Origin: an uncultured Opitutia bacterium
Lineage (GTDB): Bacteria > Verrucomicrobiota > Verrucomicrobiia > Opitutales > Opitutaceae
Assembly (NCBI GenBank): GCA_903840415.1
Contig: CAIMFY010000014.1
Location: forward strand, 44,114-108,113
Direction of reading: 5' to 3'
DNA: 64,000 bases
Below the pieces are notes generated by a model, which was given only the letters and a program-made list of their open reading frames with translations, searched no databases and was not told where the DNA came from. Of this stretch, positions 54,121 through 63,568 are shown piece by piece (position 1 is the stretch's first letter; every line of letters starts with the position of its first letter). The position numbers were made by a program, and so were the translations under genes.

Positions 54121-55818
54121 ATGATTACCTGGATTCAGCGCTACTTTCAGCACCACTTCAAAACGATCTTCGCGGTGCTGTTGGCCGTCACGATTGTCTC
54201 GTTCATCTTCACCATCGGCGCCTCGCCGGGCATTGGTCGGGGTGACCGTCGCGTGGTCGATCGCCAGTTCTTCGGCTACAACCTGTCCATGCAGGATGAA
54301 TCGCAGCGCCTCATGGGCGACGCCAGCCTGAGCGCCAACCTCCAGTTGGGCAACGTCAGCGGTCTCGAGGCCGAGCAAATCCAGAACTACGCTTTCCAGC
54401 GCGCCGCCACGCTCCACCTCGCCGATTCGTGGCATATCCCCGTCAGCACCACCGCCGAGATCACCGAGGCGATCAAGAATCTCCGACTCTTCGCCGGTCA
54501 GGATGGCGCCTTCGATCCGCTGGCTTACGCCCGGTTTCGCGACAACCTGAAAACCAATCCCCGCGGTCTCACCGAAGCCGACATCGCCCGCATCATCTCC
54601 GACGATGTCCGCGCGAAAAAAGTGCAGGATCTCCTTGCAGGTCCCGGTTACGTCCTTACCGGCGACGTTAAGACCCAGCTCAGCCGAGCGGACACTTCGT
54701 GGACGCTCGCAACAGCCACCGCCGACTACGCGAGCTACGCCCCCACGATCAAGCCGTCCGACGCCGAACTCACGAAATTTTTCGACGAAAACTCTTTCCG
54801 CTACGAAATTCCGCCGCGGATCGTCGCCAGCTACGCCGAATTCTCGGCGCTCAACCTCCTCAAAGAGCTGACGGTGACGGACGTAGAGGTCCGCGCTTTC
54901 TACGACGCCAACCCCACGCGTTTCCCGAAACCCGCCGAGGTCAAGCCCGCCGATGCGAAAGCTCCTGCCACTCCGCCGAAAGTCGATCCTGCGGCCGATT
55001 TTGCGGCGGTGAAGTCGTTGGTGGAGACAACGCTCAAACTCGAACGCGCGCAGAAACTTGCGTTGAAAGCAGCCAGCGATGTCGCCCTCGCAATTTATGA
55101 GAGCAAGCTCGACCAAAGCGTGCCCGGACCGGCGCTCGATGCGTTTTTGGCCGACCGCAGTCTCACGCTCAAGCCGCTTGCACCGTTCACCCGCGAGGCC
55201 GGCCCCGCCGAATTGGCCAGCTCGCAGGAAATCGCCAACGAGGCGTTCAAGCTCGGCAAGGCGCAAAACCGCTTCGTCTCCGAGGCGCTCGCGGGCCCGA
55301 CGGGTGCGGTGATTCTCGTCTGGAAGGATACCCAGCCCGCGCGCAAACCGCTCATCGCCGAGGTGCGGGAGAAGGTCGCCGCGGACTACACGGAGAACGA
55401 AAAGCGCAAACGCTTCGTCGATCTCGGCAAGTCCATCAAGGCCCAGTTGGAGGCACGGCTAAAGGCCGGCGATCCATTTGATAAAGCTGTCGTCGCCTCC
55501 GCCAATGGCGTGAAGCTCGAAGCCAAGACGCTCCCGGCTTTCACGCTGCGCACGCGCCCGCAGGACATGGACTATGCGGTTTTAGGCGCATTGGAGCGCC
55601 TCGAAAAAGGTCAGGTCTCCGACATGGTGATCAACGCTGACAAGGGCGTCTTCGTTTACGCTGCCGACAAGAAGGCGCCGGATCTTTCCGAGACCAACCC
55701 GCAGTTCGTCACCGCCCGCATCCAACTCGCGAGTTACAACGCCCGTCTGGGTGGCAGCACTTACGTCAGCGAACTCGTCGAGCGCGAACTCAAGCGGTCC
55801 GAGCCGAAGGAGCCGTAA
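54121..55818 (+). CDS. PpiD/SurA-N-like periplasmic chaperone lacking a clear parvulin domain
   Basis: A 565-residue protein with one N-terminal membrane anchor (TIFAVLLAVTIVSFIFTIG) and a SurA_N-like helical chaperone region (LRLFAGQDGAFDPLAYARFR, TEADIARIISDDVR). C-terminal segments resemble PpiD (GKAQNRFVSEALAGPTGAVI, EVREKVAADYTENEKRK). The parvulin prolyl-isomerase core normally placed in the middle is not recognisable; that part is a charged linker. The likely role is a chaperone for secreted or outer-membrane proteins. The ATG at 54121 opens directly before the anchor. Confidence 0.78.
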   Translation: MITWIQRYFQHHFKTIFAVLLAVTIVSFIFTIGASPGIGRGDRRVVDRQFFGYNLSMQDESQRLMGDASLSANLQLGNVSGLEAEQIQNYAFQRAATLHLADSWHIPVSTTAEITEAIKNLRLFAGQDGAFDPLAYARFRDNLKTNPRGLTEADIARIISDDVRAKKVQDLLAGPGYVLTGDVKTQLSRADTSWTLATATADYASYAPTIKPSDAELTKFFDENSFRYEIPPRIVASYAEFSALNLLKELTVTDVEVRAFYDANPTRFPKPAEVKPADAKAPATPPKVDPAADFAAVKSLVETTLKLERAQKLALKAASDVALAIYESKLDQSVPGPALDAFLADRSLTLKPLAPFTREAGPAELASSQEIANEAFKLGKAQNRFVSEALAGPTGAVILVWKDTQPARKPLIAEVREKVAADYTENEKRKRFVDLGKSIKAQLEARLKAGDPFDKAVVASANGVKLEAKTLPAFTLRTRPQDMDYAVLGALERLEKGQVSDMVINADKGVFVYAADKKAPDLSETNPQFVTARIQLASYNARLGGSTYVSELVERELKRSEPKEP

Positions 55819-55985
55819 GGATGCGGTAGTGACGGTCGACCGTCGCTTAGGATGGCCCGGGAATTTTTCCGCTGGCGGTCATGGGTGCGTTGCGAGAATT
55901 TCTGTCTACCACTCATCCCTACCCGCAACCGCTTGGCCTGTTTCAGCTCGCCGCCCGGTCTCTTGCCGTCGTGAAATACTCCCCG

Positions 55986-56234
55986 ATGCCGCTCCACGCC
56001 TACGCTCCGCTTGTGCCGCCCTGTCGCCTCTGTGGCGACGGCTTTGAGCACCGTGCCAGCGCGGGCGCACCCGACCTCGCGGCTTGCCCGACCTGCGGCC
56101 AGCCGGTGCAACGTCGAGCGGCTCAACCGGTAAATTTCCCGAAACTTTCTGCACCGCTCTCCGTCTCGCGCGCCAGACAAGCGGGCTTCACCGTTCTCAA
56201 ACGCACGCCTGCCGGTGAGTTCGAAAAACAGTAA
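55986..56234 (+). CDS. FmdB-family zinc-ribbon protein
   Basis: An 82-residue protein starting MPLHAYAPLVPPCRLCGDGF and continuing ACPTCGQPVQRR, the two CxxC pairs and MPL start of FmdB-type regulatory zinc ribbons. The C-terminal part is basic and ends GEFEKQ. The ATG at 55986 fits the family start; the longer reading from 55881 is not supported. The family role is unclear. Confidence 0.8.
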   Translation: MPLHAYAPLVPPCRLCGDGFEHRASAGAPDLAACPTCGQPVQRRAAQPVNFPKLSAPLSVSRARQAGFTVLKRTPAGEFEKQ

Positions 56235-56297
56235 CTTTCGCCCTCCCGCCGTGTTCTTCTCCGCAGTCCCGCTTTGCCCGCCTTCCTCTTAATTGTC

Positions 56298-57791
56298 ATG
56301 TCACGCCACCTCGTCTGCGCTTCCCTTCTCGTTCTCAGCCTCACCGCATTGCCGGTCGCCCGTGCCCAAGAGGCCACCTCCGCTGCTCCACTGTCGTTGG
56401 AGGAGTGCGTGGCGCGGGCCATGAAAAAAAACTTCGACCTCCAGATCCAGAATTTTTCCACCGATGTCGCCAAGGAGGCGCTCAACGTCGCGAAAGCCTC
56501 CTTTGATCCCACGGTGAATGCTTCGCTCAACCGCGGGCTTTCGCAGGCAGCGTCCACCATCAACACCCTCGACGGCACCACGGGAGTCGGCCAGCGCAAC
56601 GACAACACGACCGGCTCGGTCGGTGTCAGCCAGTTGCTGCCGCAGACGAACGGGACTTTCGGCCTCTCCACCGGAGTCACTCGCGCCGGCACGAATTCCC
56701 GTTTCTCGACGCTCAATCCCGCCTTCGGCAACAGCATCAGCGCCACGCTTAGCCAGCCGCTATTGAAGAACGCCGGTACGACTGTCGCCCGCGCCAATGT
56801 CGAGCGCAACAAGCTCGGCCTCTCTATTGCCCAGCTCACGTATCAGAGCAGTGTTCTCACCGTCGTCGTCAATACTGAGACCGCTTACAACAACCTTGTC
56901 GCCGCGCGCGAGACCCTGCGCATCCGCCAACTTTCGCAAACGCTCGCGCAACAGCTCTTTGAGGAAAATCAGGCCCGCCGCACTACCGGCGTGATGACCG
57001 ACCTCGACGTTCTGACCGCTGAGGTCGGCGTCAATAATGCCCGCCTCGCAGTCATTCAGGCCGAGCAAGGCGTGCGCAACGCCGAGGATTCCCTCCTCGC
57101 GCTCATTAATACCGACGATTTTAACCAGCGCCCCGGCGCAGTGGCTTTCGACGACTACAAGGGCGCGGCACCGGCGTTCGACGCCTCCTACAAGCTCGCC
57201 CGCGATAACTCCCCCGACTACCTCGCCCAGGCCAAAGCTATCGAGCAGTCCGAAATCGACCTCTCGACCGCCAAGAGCGCGAAGCTCCCCTCGCTCAACC
57301 TCAACGGCTCCCTCGGCTACAACAACACGGACAACTCCTACGGCAACGCCATCAGCAATCTCCCCAACCAGCACGGCAACAATTGGAGCCTCGGCGTCGT
57401 CTACGCCATGCCGTGGGGATTAAAAGCCGACAATGCCCGCTATCGCTCGACCCTCGCCACCCTCGGCTCCCAGAAGACCCGCCTCGCGCAACTCGACCAA
57501 TCGCTGACGGTGCAAGTCCGCACCGCCGTGCGCAGCGTGCTGACGAATCTTTCCACGGTCTCGATCGCCGCCAAGGCGACCGAGTTGAGTGTGAAACAAT
57601 ATGAAGCGCAAAAAGCCCGCTTCGATGCTGGCCTCTCCACCAGTCGCCTCGTGCTGCAGGCGCAAGACGATCTTGAGACGGCCCGGTTCAACGAACTTTC
57701 CGCCAAGGTATCCCTTCGCAACGCCCTCGCGCAGCTCCATAAACTCGAGACGAGTTCCCTCCAACGGTTCAACATTCAGTTGAATCCCTAA
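56298..57791 (+). CDS. TolC-like outer-membrane efflux protein
   Basis: A 497-residue outer-membrane channel protein with a signal peptide over residues 1-24. SLEECVARAMKKNFDLQI is the first TolC repeat start. Long helical coiled segments (NNLVAARETLRIRQLSQTLA; QKARFDAGLSTSRLVLQAQD) and the barrel strands between them follow in two repeats. No periplasmic adaptor or inner-membrane pump is adjacent, so its efflux or secretion partner is elsewhere. The ATG at 56298 opens the signal peptide. Confidence 0.9.
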   Translation: MSRHLVCASLLVLSLTALPVARAQEATSAAPLSLEECVARAMKKNFDLQIQNFSTDVAKEALNVAKASFDPTVNASLNRGLSQAASTINTLDGTTGVGQRNDNTTGSVGVSQLLPQTNGTFGLSTGVTRAGTNSRFSTLNPAFGNSISATLSQPLLKNAGTTVARANVERNKLGLSIAQLTYQSSVLTVVVNTETAYNNLVAARETLRIRQLSQTLAQQLFEENQARRTTGVMTDLDVLTAEVGVNNARLAVIQAEQGVRNAEDSLLALINTDDFNQRPGAVAFDDYKGAAPAFDASYKLARDNSPDYLAQAKAIEQSEIDLSTAKSAKLPSLNLNGSLGYNNTDNSYGNAISNLPNQHGNNWSLGVVYAMPWGLKADNARYRSTLATLGSQKTRLAQLDQSLTVQVRTAVRSVLTNLSTVSIAAKATELSVKQYEAQKARFDAGLSTSRLVLQAQDDLETARFNELSAKVSLRNALAQLHKLETSSLQRFNIQLNP

Positions 57792-57858
57792 ACCTGTCGG
57801 ACGGTGAGGCGCGCAGCCGAGGCTCGCCACGACCCCGCCAGGCGGCTTGGTTAAAGGC

Positions 57859-58452
57859 ATGTCCGTTCCCGTTGTCGTTCGACTCGTATTCTGGATCTGG
57901 TTCGCGGCCGCTGTCTTCGTCGGTCAGCAACGATTACTGCAACGCCTGCCGCCATTCGCGGGGCCGCTCATCCTCGCTGCGCTCACGGCGCTAGTCCTGC
58001 TCGGCTATTTTCGCCTGGCCGCACTCCGCCAGTGGTTCGATCGACTCGACTTGCGCCACCTCGTGCTCGGACACGTCTCTCGCTTCGTCGGCATATATTT
58101 TCTGCTGCTATATTTCCGCGGCGAACTGCCCTACTCGTTCGCTGTGCCCGCCGGCGTCGGCGACATCGTCGTCGCACTCGCCGCGCTCCTTGTCGTCTTC
58201 CTTCCGCTTGGCTACGAGCGCCGCCATCGCCTGATTTCTATTTGGAATATCGTCGGACTCACCGATATCCTGCTCGTCGTCGCGACCGCGATTCGCCTCA
58301 ACCTCGTCGATCCGTGGCAACTGCGCGCGCTCACGCGACTGCCACTCAGCTTGCTTCCGACTTTTCTCGTGCCATTGATCATCGCCACGCACGTGATCAT
58401 TTTCACGCGCATCGCCCGCGCCCGCGCCGCTAACGCCCACACCAATCGGTGA
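57859..58452 (+). CDS. Six-helix membrane protein, unassigned
   Basis: A 197-residue protein with about six hydrophobic helices (RLVFWIWFAAAVFVGQQ, PLILAALTALVLLGYF, FVGIYFLLLYF and more) and short loops. No signature motif is recognised. Its stop overlaps the GTG start of the prepilin gene (GTGA), so the two are translationally coupled. Confidence 0.65.
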   Translation: MSVPVVVRLVFWIWFAAAVFVGQQRLLQRLPPFAGPLILAALTALVLLGYFRLAALRQWFDRLDLRHLVLGHVSRFVGIYFLLLYFRGELPYSFAVPAGVGDIVVALAALLVVFLPLGYERRHRLISIWNIVGLTDILLVVATAIRLNLVDPWQLRALTRLPLSLLPTFLVPLIIATHVIIFTRIARARAANAHTNR

Positions 58453-58988
58453 TCCCCAACCCTCCAAACTCCACCCGGTCTTTCCCACGACGCTCTCGGT
58501 CGCGCGGCAGTGAGGAGGGCTTCACGTTGGTCGAACTTTCCGTCGTCGTCTTCATCATCAGCATCTTGGCCGCGCTCGCCGTCCCGGCGTTGAAAAAGGT
58601 CAATCTTGAGGCCCGTTCCGTCACCGCGGCCAACGACCTCCGGGTGTTCTCCGGTGCGTTTCAAACCTACGCGCACGAACGCGGCGACTGGCCGCCCGGC
58701 AATGGCACGCCCGGCGCATTCCCCGTCGGTATGGAAGGCTATCTCGGTCAGACCAGCTGGCAGCGCATCACTCCCCTCGGTGGCTACTACACCTGGGATC
58801 CCAACAGCATGCAACAGGGCGAGCGTTATCGCGCGGTCATCGTCATTGCCTCAGCGAATGGCAACGCCGTTACGTCCGATGTTGCCCAACTCGTCGATCT
58901 CGATCGGCGGATCGACGATGGAGACCTGACCAGCGGTAACTTCCGCCTCGGCTTCCGCAACTACCCCGTGTTCGTCCTCGAACACTAA
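58449..58988 (+). CDS. Type IV prepilin / pseudopilin-like protein
   Basis: A 179-residue protein starting with GTG. A charged leader (RSFPRRSRSRGSEEG) ends at Gly, followed by FTLVELSVVVFIISILAALA, the exact prepilin-peptidase site and N-terminal methylation helix with Glu at +5. The rest resembles a pseudopilin head (NDLRVFSGAFQTYAHERGDW). It is probably processed by a prepilin peptidase elsewhere and assembled with the GAF-PilB ATPase at 26798-28984. Confidence 0.9.
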   Translation: MIPNPPNSTRSFPRRSRSRGSEEGFTLVELSVVVFIISILAALAVPALKKVNLEARSVTAANDLRVFSGAFQTYAHERGDWPPGNGTPGAFPVGMEGYLGQTSWQRITPLGGYYTWDPNSMQQGERYRAVIVIASANGNAVTSDVAQLVDLDRRIDDGDLTSGNFRLGFRNYPVFVLEH

Positions 58989-59008
58989 ACCGCATCGTCG
59001 CCAGACCC

Positions 59009-59764
59009 ATGTTCCAAGTCGTCACTATCAACCTCTCGAACGACTCGATGTCCGCCGACACCACCCACGGGCCAATCGACGTCGGCGAATTAACCGGGGA
59101 AGAATTCGTCGCGTTGCTGGAGCGCTTTCGCCGCCTCGATCCCGTCCAAAACCACGAGGCCGACCCACATCTGCTCGTCACCTGTCCCGCCGGCAAATTC
59201 CGCATTCGCACCGGCCACGGAAAATTATTCCTCTACAACGCACGCAGCACGGCTGAGGCCTATACCGAACTGAGCGCTGAAGAGATTGTCGGACAACTCG
59301 AACGCACCGCCGCGACGAACTCGCCATTCGGCGAGGTCGATCCCGCCCGGTCGAAGTCCGCCGCCGCGCCCAATCGAGGCATCGCCGCGGCGATTCTCGC
59401 CGCCGGCCTCGCGCTCAACGGCTACACGCTTTACTCGGTTTTCTACACTGAAACCGTGAACGAGAAGCCGGCCATCACGCTCCTCACCAATGCGGCGGAA
59501 ATCACGGCGCATCGCAGCGAAGTCGTCGGCACGTTTGCCACCGGCGATCAACCCGGCGATCGCACTCTCACGATCGACGAAAGCGGCAAGATCAAATTCG
59601 CCGAACTTGGCGCCCGCACTGGCTACAACGACAACACCGACACGTTTCGTCTCGGCCGCATCGGGAAAACCTACTGCCTCACCACTGCCGACAGCGGGGT
59701 GGTCGAAGTCGTGAATATCGACACGCTCCGTTACTATCGCGATCTCTACAAGCGAACCAAGTAG
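59009..59764 (+). CDS. Single-pass membrane protein, unassigned
   Basis: A 251-residue protein. The N-terminal 115 residues look like a soluble domain (LVTCPAGKFRIRTGHGKLFL). One membrane helix follows (GIAAAILAAGLALNGYTLYSV), then a C-terminal domain of about 95 residues (GDRTLTIDESGKIKFAELG). It follows the prepilin by 20 bases on the same strand and may be part of the same unit. No family is recognised. Confidence 0.65.
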   Translation: MFQVVTINLSNDSMSADTTHGPIDVGELTGEEFVALLERFRRLDPVQNHEADPHLLVTCPAGKFRIRTGHGKLFLYNARSTAEAYTELSAEEIVGQLERTAATNSPFGEVDPARSKSAAAPNRGIAAAILAAGLALNGYTLYSVFYTETVNEKPAITLLTNAAEITAHRSEVVGTFATGDQPGDRTLTIDESGKIKFAELGARTGYNDNTDTFRLGRIGKTYCLTTADSGVVEVVNIDTLRYYRDLYKRTK

Positions 59765-59784
59765 GGTTCGCCGTTGCCGCGGCG

Positions 59785-60687
59785 CTACCCGAACAAAGTC
59801 GCCGCATCGCGCAAGGTCGCCACCGGGATCACTCGATGCTCCGGCAGTTGCGTGCGAAACCAAGTGCGCTGCTTCTTCACCAAGGCGCGGGTATCCTGCG
59901 CAATCGTCGCGGCTAGATCGTGTTCCGCCAGTTTTCCGTCGAGCATGGCCAGCACCTCGCGATACCCGATCGCCCGAGCTGCACTGGGATTGCGCTCCAA
60001 TCCCGCGGCTCGCAGCCGTTTCACTTCGTCCACCAATCCGGCGCGCAGCATCGCTGCCACCCGTGCTGTGATTCTCTCTTCCAAGTCCATCGGGCCGCAT
60101 TCCAAGCGGGTGAGCGATATTGTCCAGTCGGCAAACGGTGTCGGCTGGCGCGCAAATTCATCCGCCAGTTCGGCCAGTGGTCGACCCGAGGCGAGGCAAC
60201 GCTCTAGCGCGCGGGTCACCCGCCGCGGGTTCGCCTGATCGAGGGAACCGAGGCCGGTCGGGTTTAGCGATCGTAGCTTCTCTAGCGCTTCGCCGAGTGT
60301 CAGCCGCGCCACTTCAGCTCGCAACTCCGCTGGCACACTCACCGCATCCGCCACCGGCGCAAAAAAACTTTTGAGGTAAAATCCGCTCCCGCCCACCACG
60401 AGCACCGGCCGTCCTCTCGCCCTGATGTCCTCGACCGCACTCTTTGCGAAGCTTACGTATTGGGTGACGCTCGCTGGTTCGGTCACGTCGCAGATATCGA
60501 TGATATGATGCGGCATACGCGCGCGCTCGGCGATTGACGGTTTCGCCGTGCCGATGTCCATCCCGCGATAAAACAACAGCGAATCGCACGACACGATCTC
60601 GGCCGCGTGCACTTCCGCCCAACGCATGGCCCACTCGGTCTTGCCCACCGCCGTCGGGCCCGTGAGCACATGGATGACAGGTTTCAT
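59785..60687 (-). CDS. miaA: tRNA dimethylallyltransferase
   Basis: MiaA adds an isopentenyl group to adenosine 37 of tRNAs reading U-starting codons. It has 300 residues. The P-loop is LTGPTAVGKTEWA, the signature ISCDS-like motif is VSCDSLLFYRGMDIGTAKP, VGGSGFYLK and the RRVTRALE segment follow, and RAIGYREVLA lies near the end. The ATG at 60687 is chosen over 60756 because the enzyme begins just before the P-loop. Confidence 0.95.
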   Translation of the reverse strand: MKPVIHVLTGPTAVGKTEWAMRWAEVHAAEIVSCDSLLFYRGMDIGTAKPSIAERARMPHHIIDICDVTEPASVTQYVSFAKSAVEDIRARGRPVLVVGGSGFYLKSFFAPVADAVSVPAELRAEVARLTLGEALEKLRSLNPTGLGSLDQANPRRVTRALERCLASGRPLAELADEFARQPTPFADWTISLTRLECGPMDLEERITARVAAMLRAGLVDEVKRLRAAGLERNPSAARAIGYREVLAMLDGKLAEHDLAATIAQDTRALVKKQRTWFRTQLPEHRVIPVATLRDAATLFG

Positions 60688-60774
60688 CGAACCACCAGCC
60701 AAACGTCCCTGTCGCCACGGCGCGAGCGAGGAGTGCGCGGCATTATCCGTTTCCATTCACGGCCAATCGGGTTT

Positions 60775-61701
60775 ATGCCGTCGTCGCTTTTGAAAACTCG
60801 CTTCATCGTCAACCTCTCGTCCAGCCGGGCCGCGGCGGCATTTGCGGCAGTGCGGACGTTTGCCGAAGCCCATGTCGCTTCGCTGGTGGTGACCGAAAGA
60901 CCCGGCCACGCCGCCGATCTCGCTGCGCAAGCTCTCGACGACGACTGCAAGCTCATCGTCGCCGTTGGTGGTGACGGCACGATTAACGAAGTCGCCTCGG
61001 CCCTCACCGATTCGGGGGCCGTGCTGGGACTCGTCTCCTGCGGCTCAGGCGACGGACTTGGCCGCACGCTCGGCGTGCATGGCTCGGCCGAACATGCCCT
61101 GCGCGTGCTGGCGAACGGCCGACCGCGCGATCTTGATACTGGCCTCGCCGACGGACGCCCGTTTTTCGTCACCGCCGGAATCGGGTTTGAGGCCGAGGTC
61201 GCGGCGCGATTCAACCGCCAAAATTTCCGCGGTCCTCTGGGCTACCTCGCCGTGAGCGCCGCGCTCTGGCGTCGCCACCAGCCCGAGAGCTGCGTCATCA
61301 CCTGCGACGGCGTGCGCGAAGCCCGCACCATCTTCACGCTCACGGTCGCCAACTGCGATCAATACGGCAACGGCGCGCGCATCGCACCGGGTGCGCAGCC
61401 CGACGACGGGCTCCTCGATCTCACTGCCGTGCCGCCGGTAACCTTCGCCAACGCAGCGCCGCTGCTCGCCCGGCTCTTCCTCGGCTCACTCAATCACCGC
61501 GCCGACGTGGTGCGTTTGCGCCGCCGCACGTTTCGCCTCGAACGCGCTCGACCCGGACTCCTTCAGACCGATGGCGAAACGCACCTCGCCGGCGCGAAGA
61601 TCGAGTTTACGGTGCGCCCGCGCAGCCTCCGGGTGATGGTGCCCGCACCCTCCGAGTTTGCGTTGATCCCGGTCGCGCCGGCCGGTTTGGCGGAGGCTTA
61701 G
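60775..61701 (+). CDS. Diacylglycerol-kinase-family lipid kinase
   Basis: A 308-residue protein of the DAGK/sphingosine-kinase family. The nucleotide motif is VAVGGDGTINEVASAL, with GLVSCGSGDGLGRTLG after it and FFVTAGIGFEAEVAARF in the second half; a C-terminal beta domain (GLLQTDGETHLAGAKIEF) closes the fold. Substrates in bacteria include diacylglycerol and undecaprenol, and the exact one is not readable. It is divergent from miaA with an 87-base gap. Confidence 0.88.
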   Translation: MPSSLLKTRFIVNLSSSRAAAAFAAVRTFAEAHVASLVVTERPGHAADLAAQALDDDCKLIVAVGGDGTINEVASALTDSGAVLGLVSCGSGDGLGRTLGVHGSAEHALRVLANGRPRDLDTGLADGRPFFVTAGIGFEAEVAARFNRQNFRGPLGYLAVSAALWRRHQPESCVITCDGVREARTIFTLTVANCDQYGNGARIAPGAQPDDGLLDLTAVPPVTFANAAPLLARLFLGSLNHRADVVRLRRRTFRLERARPGLLQTDGETHLAGAKIEFTVRPRSLRVMVPAPSEFALIPVAPAGLAEA

Positions 61702-61744
61702 TCGCGCGGAAGCAGCTCTCGTCGCGCTCCTCCTCAGCGGTGCC

Positions 61745-62647
61745 CTAAAGCGAATCGAAAGGAATCGCGCGGTTACGCCCGCGCGCCTTGGCGGCGTAAA
61801 GCGCTTTGTCGGCCGCGTTGAGCAACGAGAGGCCCGAATCCGCATCGGCGGGCATCGCCGCAGAACCGGCGCTCACCGTCACATTCAGCGCAATCGTATC
61901 GCTTACCATAATCGGGTCGCGCTCTACGGCCCGACAGGTGCGCTTCGCCAAATCAAACGCCCCGGCGCGATCGGTCTGCACCAGCAACAGCGCGATTTCC
62001 TCGCCACCGAAGCGGAAGGCCCGATCGACCGTGCGCACTTCGTCGGCAACGCGTCGCGCCACTTCACGCAGCACCGCATCTCCCGCCGTGTGCCCGTGGG
62101 TGTCGTTGACCGATTTGAAATGATCGATGTCCACCATGACGAGGGCGGCCGAATGTTTGAATCGTCGCACCCGCTCGTCTTCCTCAGTGAGGATCCGCTC
62201 AAACTCGCGCCGATTCAGCAGTCCGGTCAACTGATCGCGGGTCGCCATCCGGCGCAGCGCCTCTAGCGTCTCACCCAATTTGAGCGCGTAACGCAGGGAT
62301 CGTTCGACCATCCGCGGGGTGATTTCACCCTTCACCAAATAGTCGAGCGCGCCCGCGTTCATGGCCGCGACATCGATGCGCTCTGCTGACTCCGCCGTCA
62401 AAAAAACGATCGGCGTGCGACAGCCTTGCGCCACCGCCTCACGGATGAGTTCGAGACCATTGCGGAGGCCGAGTTGGTAATCGAGAAGGCAAGCGGCGTG
62501 CTGGCCGCGGAGCAACCTTTCGAGTCCTTCCTCATAGGTCGCGGCCCACTCCAGGTCATAATGTTCGCCTTGGAAATTTTTGAAATGCGCCTGCAGCAGG
62601 CGAAACTGCATCCGGTCGTCGTCGATAAGGAGAATTTTGCGCGCCAT
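61745..62647 (-). CDS. Receiver-GGDEF diguanylate cyclase (PleD/WspR-like)
   Basis: A 300-residue response regulator that makes cyclic di-GMP. The receiver domain (residues 1-120) has an acidic pocket in LLIDDDRMQF, phospho-Asp in ACLLDYQLGL and Lys in DYLVKGE. The GGDEF domain has DQLTGLLNRREFERIL, VDIDHFKSVNDTHGH and the active motif FGGEEIA, and the product-inhibition site RTVD lies five residues before it. All catalytic residues are kept, so it should be active and feedback-controlled. The kinase partner is unknown. Confidence 0.94.
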   Translation of the reverse strand: MARKILLIDDDRMQFRLLQAHFKNFQGEHYDLEWAATYEEGLERLLRGQHAACLLDYQLGLRNGLELIREAVAQGCRTPIVFLTAESAERIDVAAMNAGALDYLVKGEITPRMVERSLRYALKLGETLEALRRMATRDQLTGLLNRREFERILTEEDERVRRFKHSAALVMVDIDHFKSVNDTHGHTAGDAVLREVARRVADEVRTVDRAFRFGGEEIALLLVQTDRAGAFDLAKRTCRAVERDPIMVSDTIALNVTVSAGSAAMPADADSGLSLLNAADKALYAAKARGRNRAIPFDSL

Positions 62648-62699
62648 GACGGAATGAGCATCAGCACGCCGTCACGCCCCACGTGTCGCAAGACGAAAC

Positions 62700-63503
62700 T
62701 CAACCACGCGCCACGCCCGCCGACAAATCCCTCGCCTTGGCCGCCAGCACCGGCGCAATTTGATCGCGGTCCGCCAGATGATCGCGGATGCAATTCACCA
62801 GCGCGCTGCCGACCACAACGCCATCCGCATGCGCCGCAACCTGTGCCACCTGCGCCCGCGAGCCAATGCCAAAGCCCACCGCGATCGGCAGCGTCGTGTG
62901 AGCGCGAATCCGTGCAACGGCCTCGTGAATATTGCCCGCCACTTGATCGCGCACGCCGGTCACGCCTTCGCGTGAGACATAATAAATGAATCCCGTCGTG
63001 GCCGCGGCGATCTTGGCGATCCGAGCATCGGGGGTCGTGGGCGCGATGATGAACACAGTGTCGACTCCGTGCGCACGGCACGCCGCCGTCAACTCACCCG
63101 CCTCTTCCGGAGGCAAATCGAGCGTGAGAATTCCATCGACCCCCGCTGCCTTTGAGGCCCGCACATAGGCATCGACGCCGTTTGAAAACACGAGGTTGTA
63201 GTAAGTATAGAATATAATCGGCGCATCGCTCGTTTCCCGCAGTCGGCGCACCAGCTCAAACACCCGCGCCGCCGTCATTCCGCTCTCAAGTGCCCGCTGT
63301 GCCGCCAGTTGATTGGTCAACCCATCCGCCAGCGGATCGGAAAACGGCACACCCAATTCGAGCACATCCACGCCATTCGCAAGCAGGGCGCGGCACGCCG
63401 CCAGCGACACGTCGAAATCCGGATCGCCGGCACAAAGGTAGGCGACAAAAGCTGCGCGGTTTTGCGCGCGGGCGCGGTCGAAGGTCGAAGCAAGACGCGA
63501 CAT
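62700..63503 (-). CDS. trpA: Tryptophan synthase alpha chain
   Basis: TrpA cleaves indole-3-glycerol phosphate and feeds indole to TrpB. It has 267 residues. VAYLCAGDPDFD and VLELGVPFSDPLADG contain the catalytic Glu and Asp region, followed by FYTYYNLVFSNGVD, GFIYYVSREGVTGVR and VGFGIGSRAQV for the phosphate site. trpB is 46 kb away, so the two subunits are not co-transcribed in this genome. An inverted repeat lies in the leader. Confidence 0.97.
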   Translation of the reverse strand: MSRLASTFDRARAQNRAAFVAYLCAGDPDFDVSLAACRALLANGVDVLELGVPFSDPLADGLTNQLAAQRALESGMTAARVFELVRRLRETSDAPIIFYTYYNLVFSNGVDAYVRASKAAGVDGILTLDLPPEEAGELTAACRAHGVDTVFIIAPTTPDARIAKIAAATTGFIYYVSREGVTGVRDQVAGNIHEAVARIRAHTTLPIAVGFGIGSRAQVAQVAAHADGVVVGSALVNCIRDHLADRDQIAPVLAAKARDLSAGVARG

Positions 63504-63521
63504 GTAGAAAGAAGAAGTGCC

Positions 63522-63568
63522 AAGCGAACCGCCCGCGTGGCGAGTGAAAAGTCACCGCCGTTTCGCTT
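63522..63568 (-). promoter_or_regulatory. Leader hairpin upstream of trpA
   Basis: AAGCGAA and TTCGCTT form a 7-pair outer stem, with a possible inner stem around GTGA / TCAC. It begins 19 bases before the trpA ATG. It could influence translation. No Trp-rich leader peptide or T-run attenuator was found. Confidence 0.3.

Noticed and set aside
55831..55844. Perfect 14-base palindrome after the PpiD-like gene as an operator
   Set aside because: A single palindrome with no second copy or nearby regulator; equally explained as a chance or weak terminator sequence.
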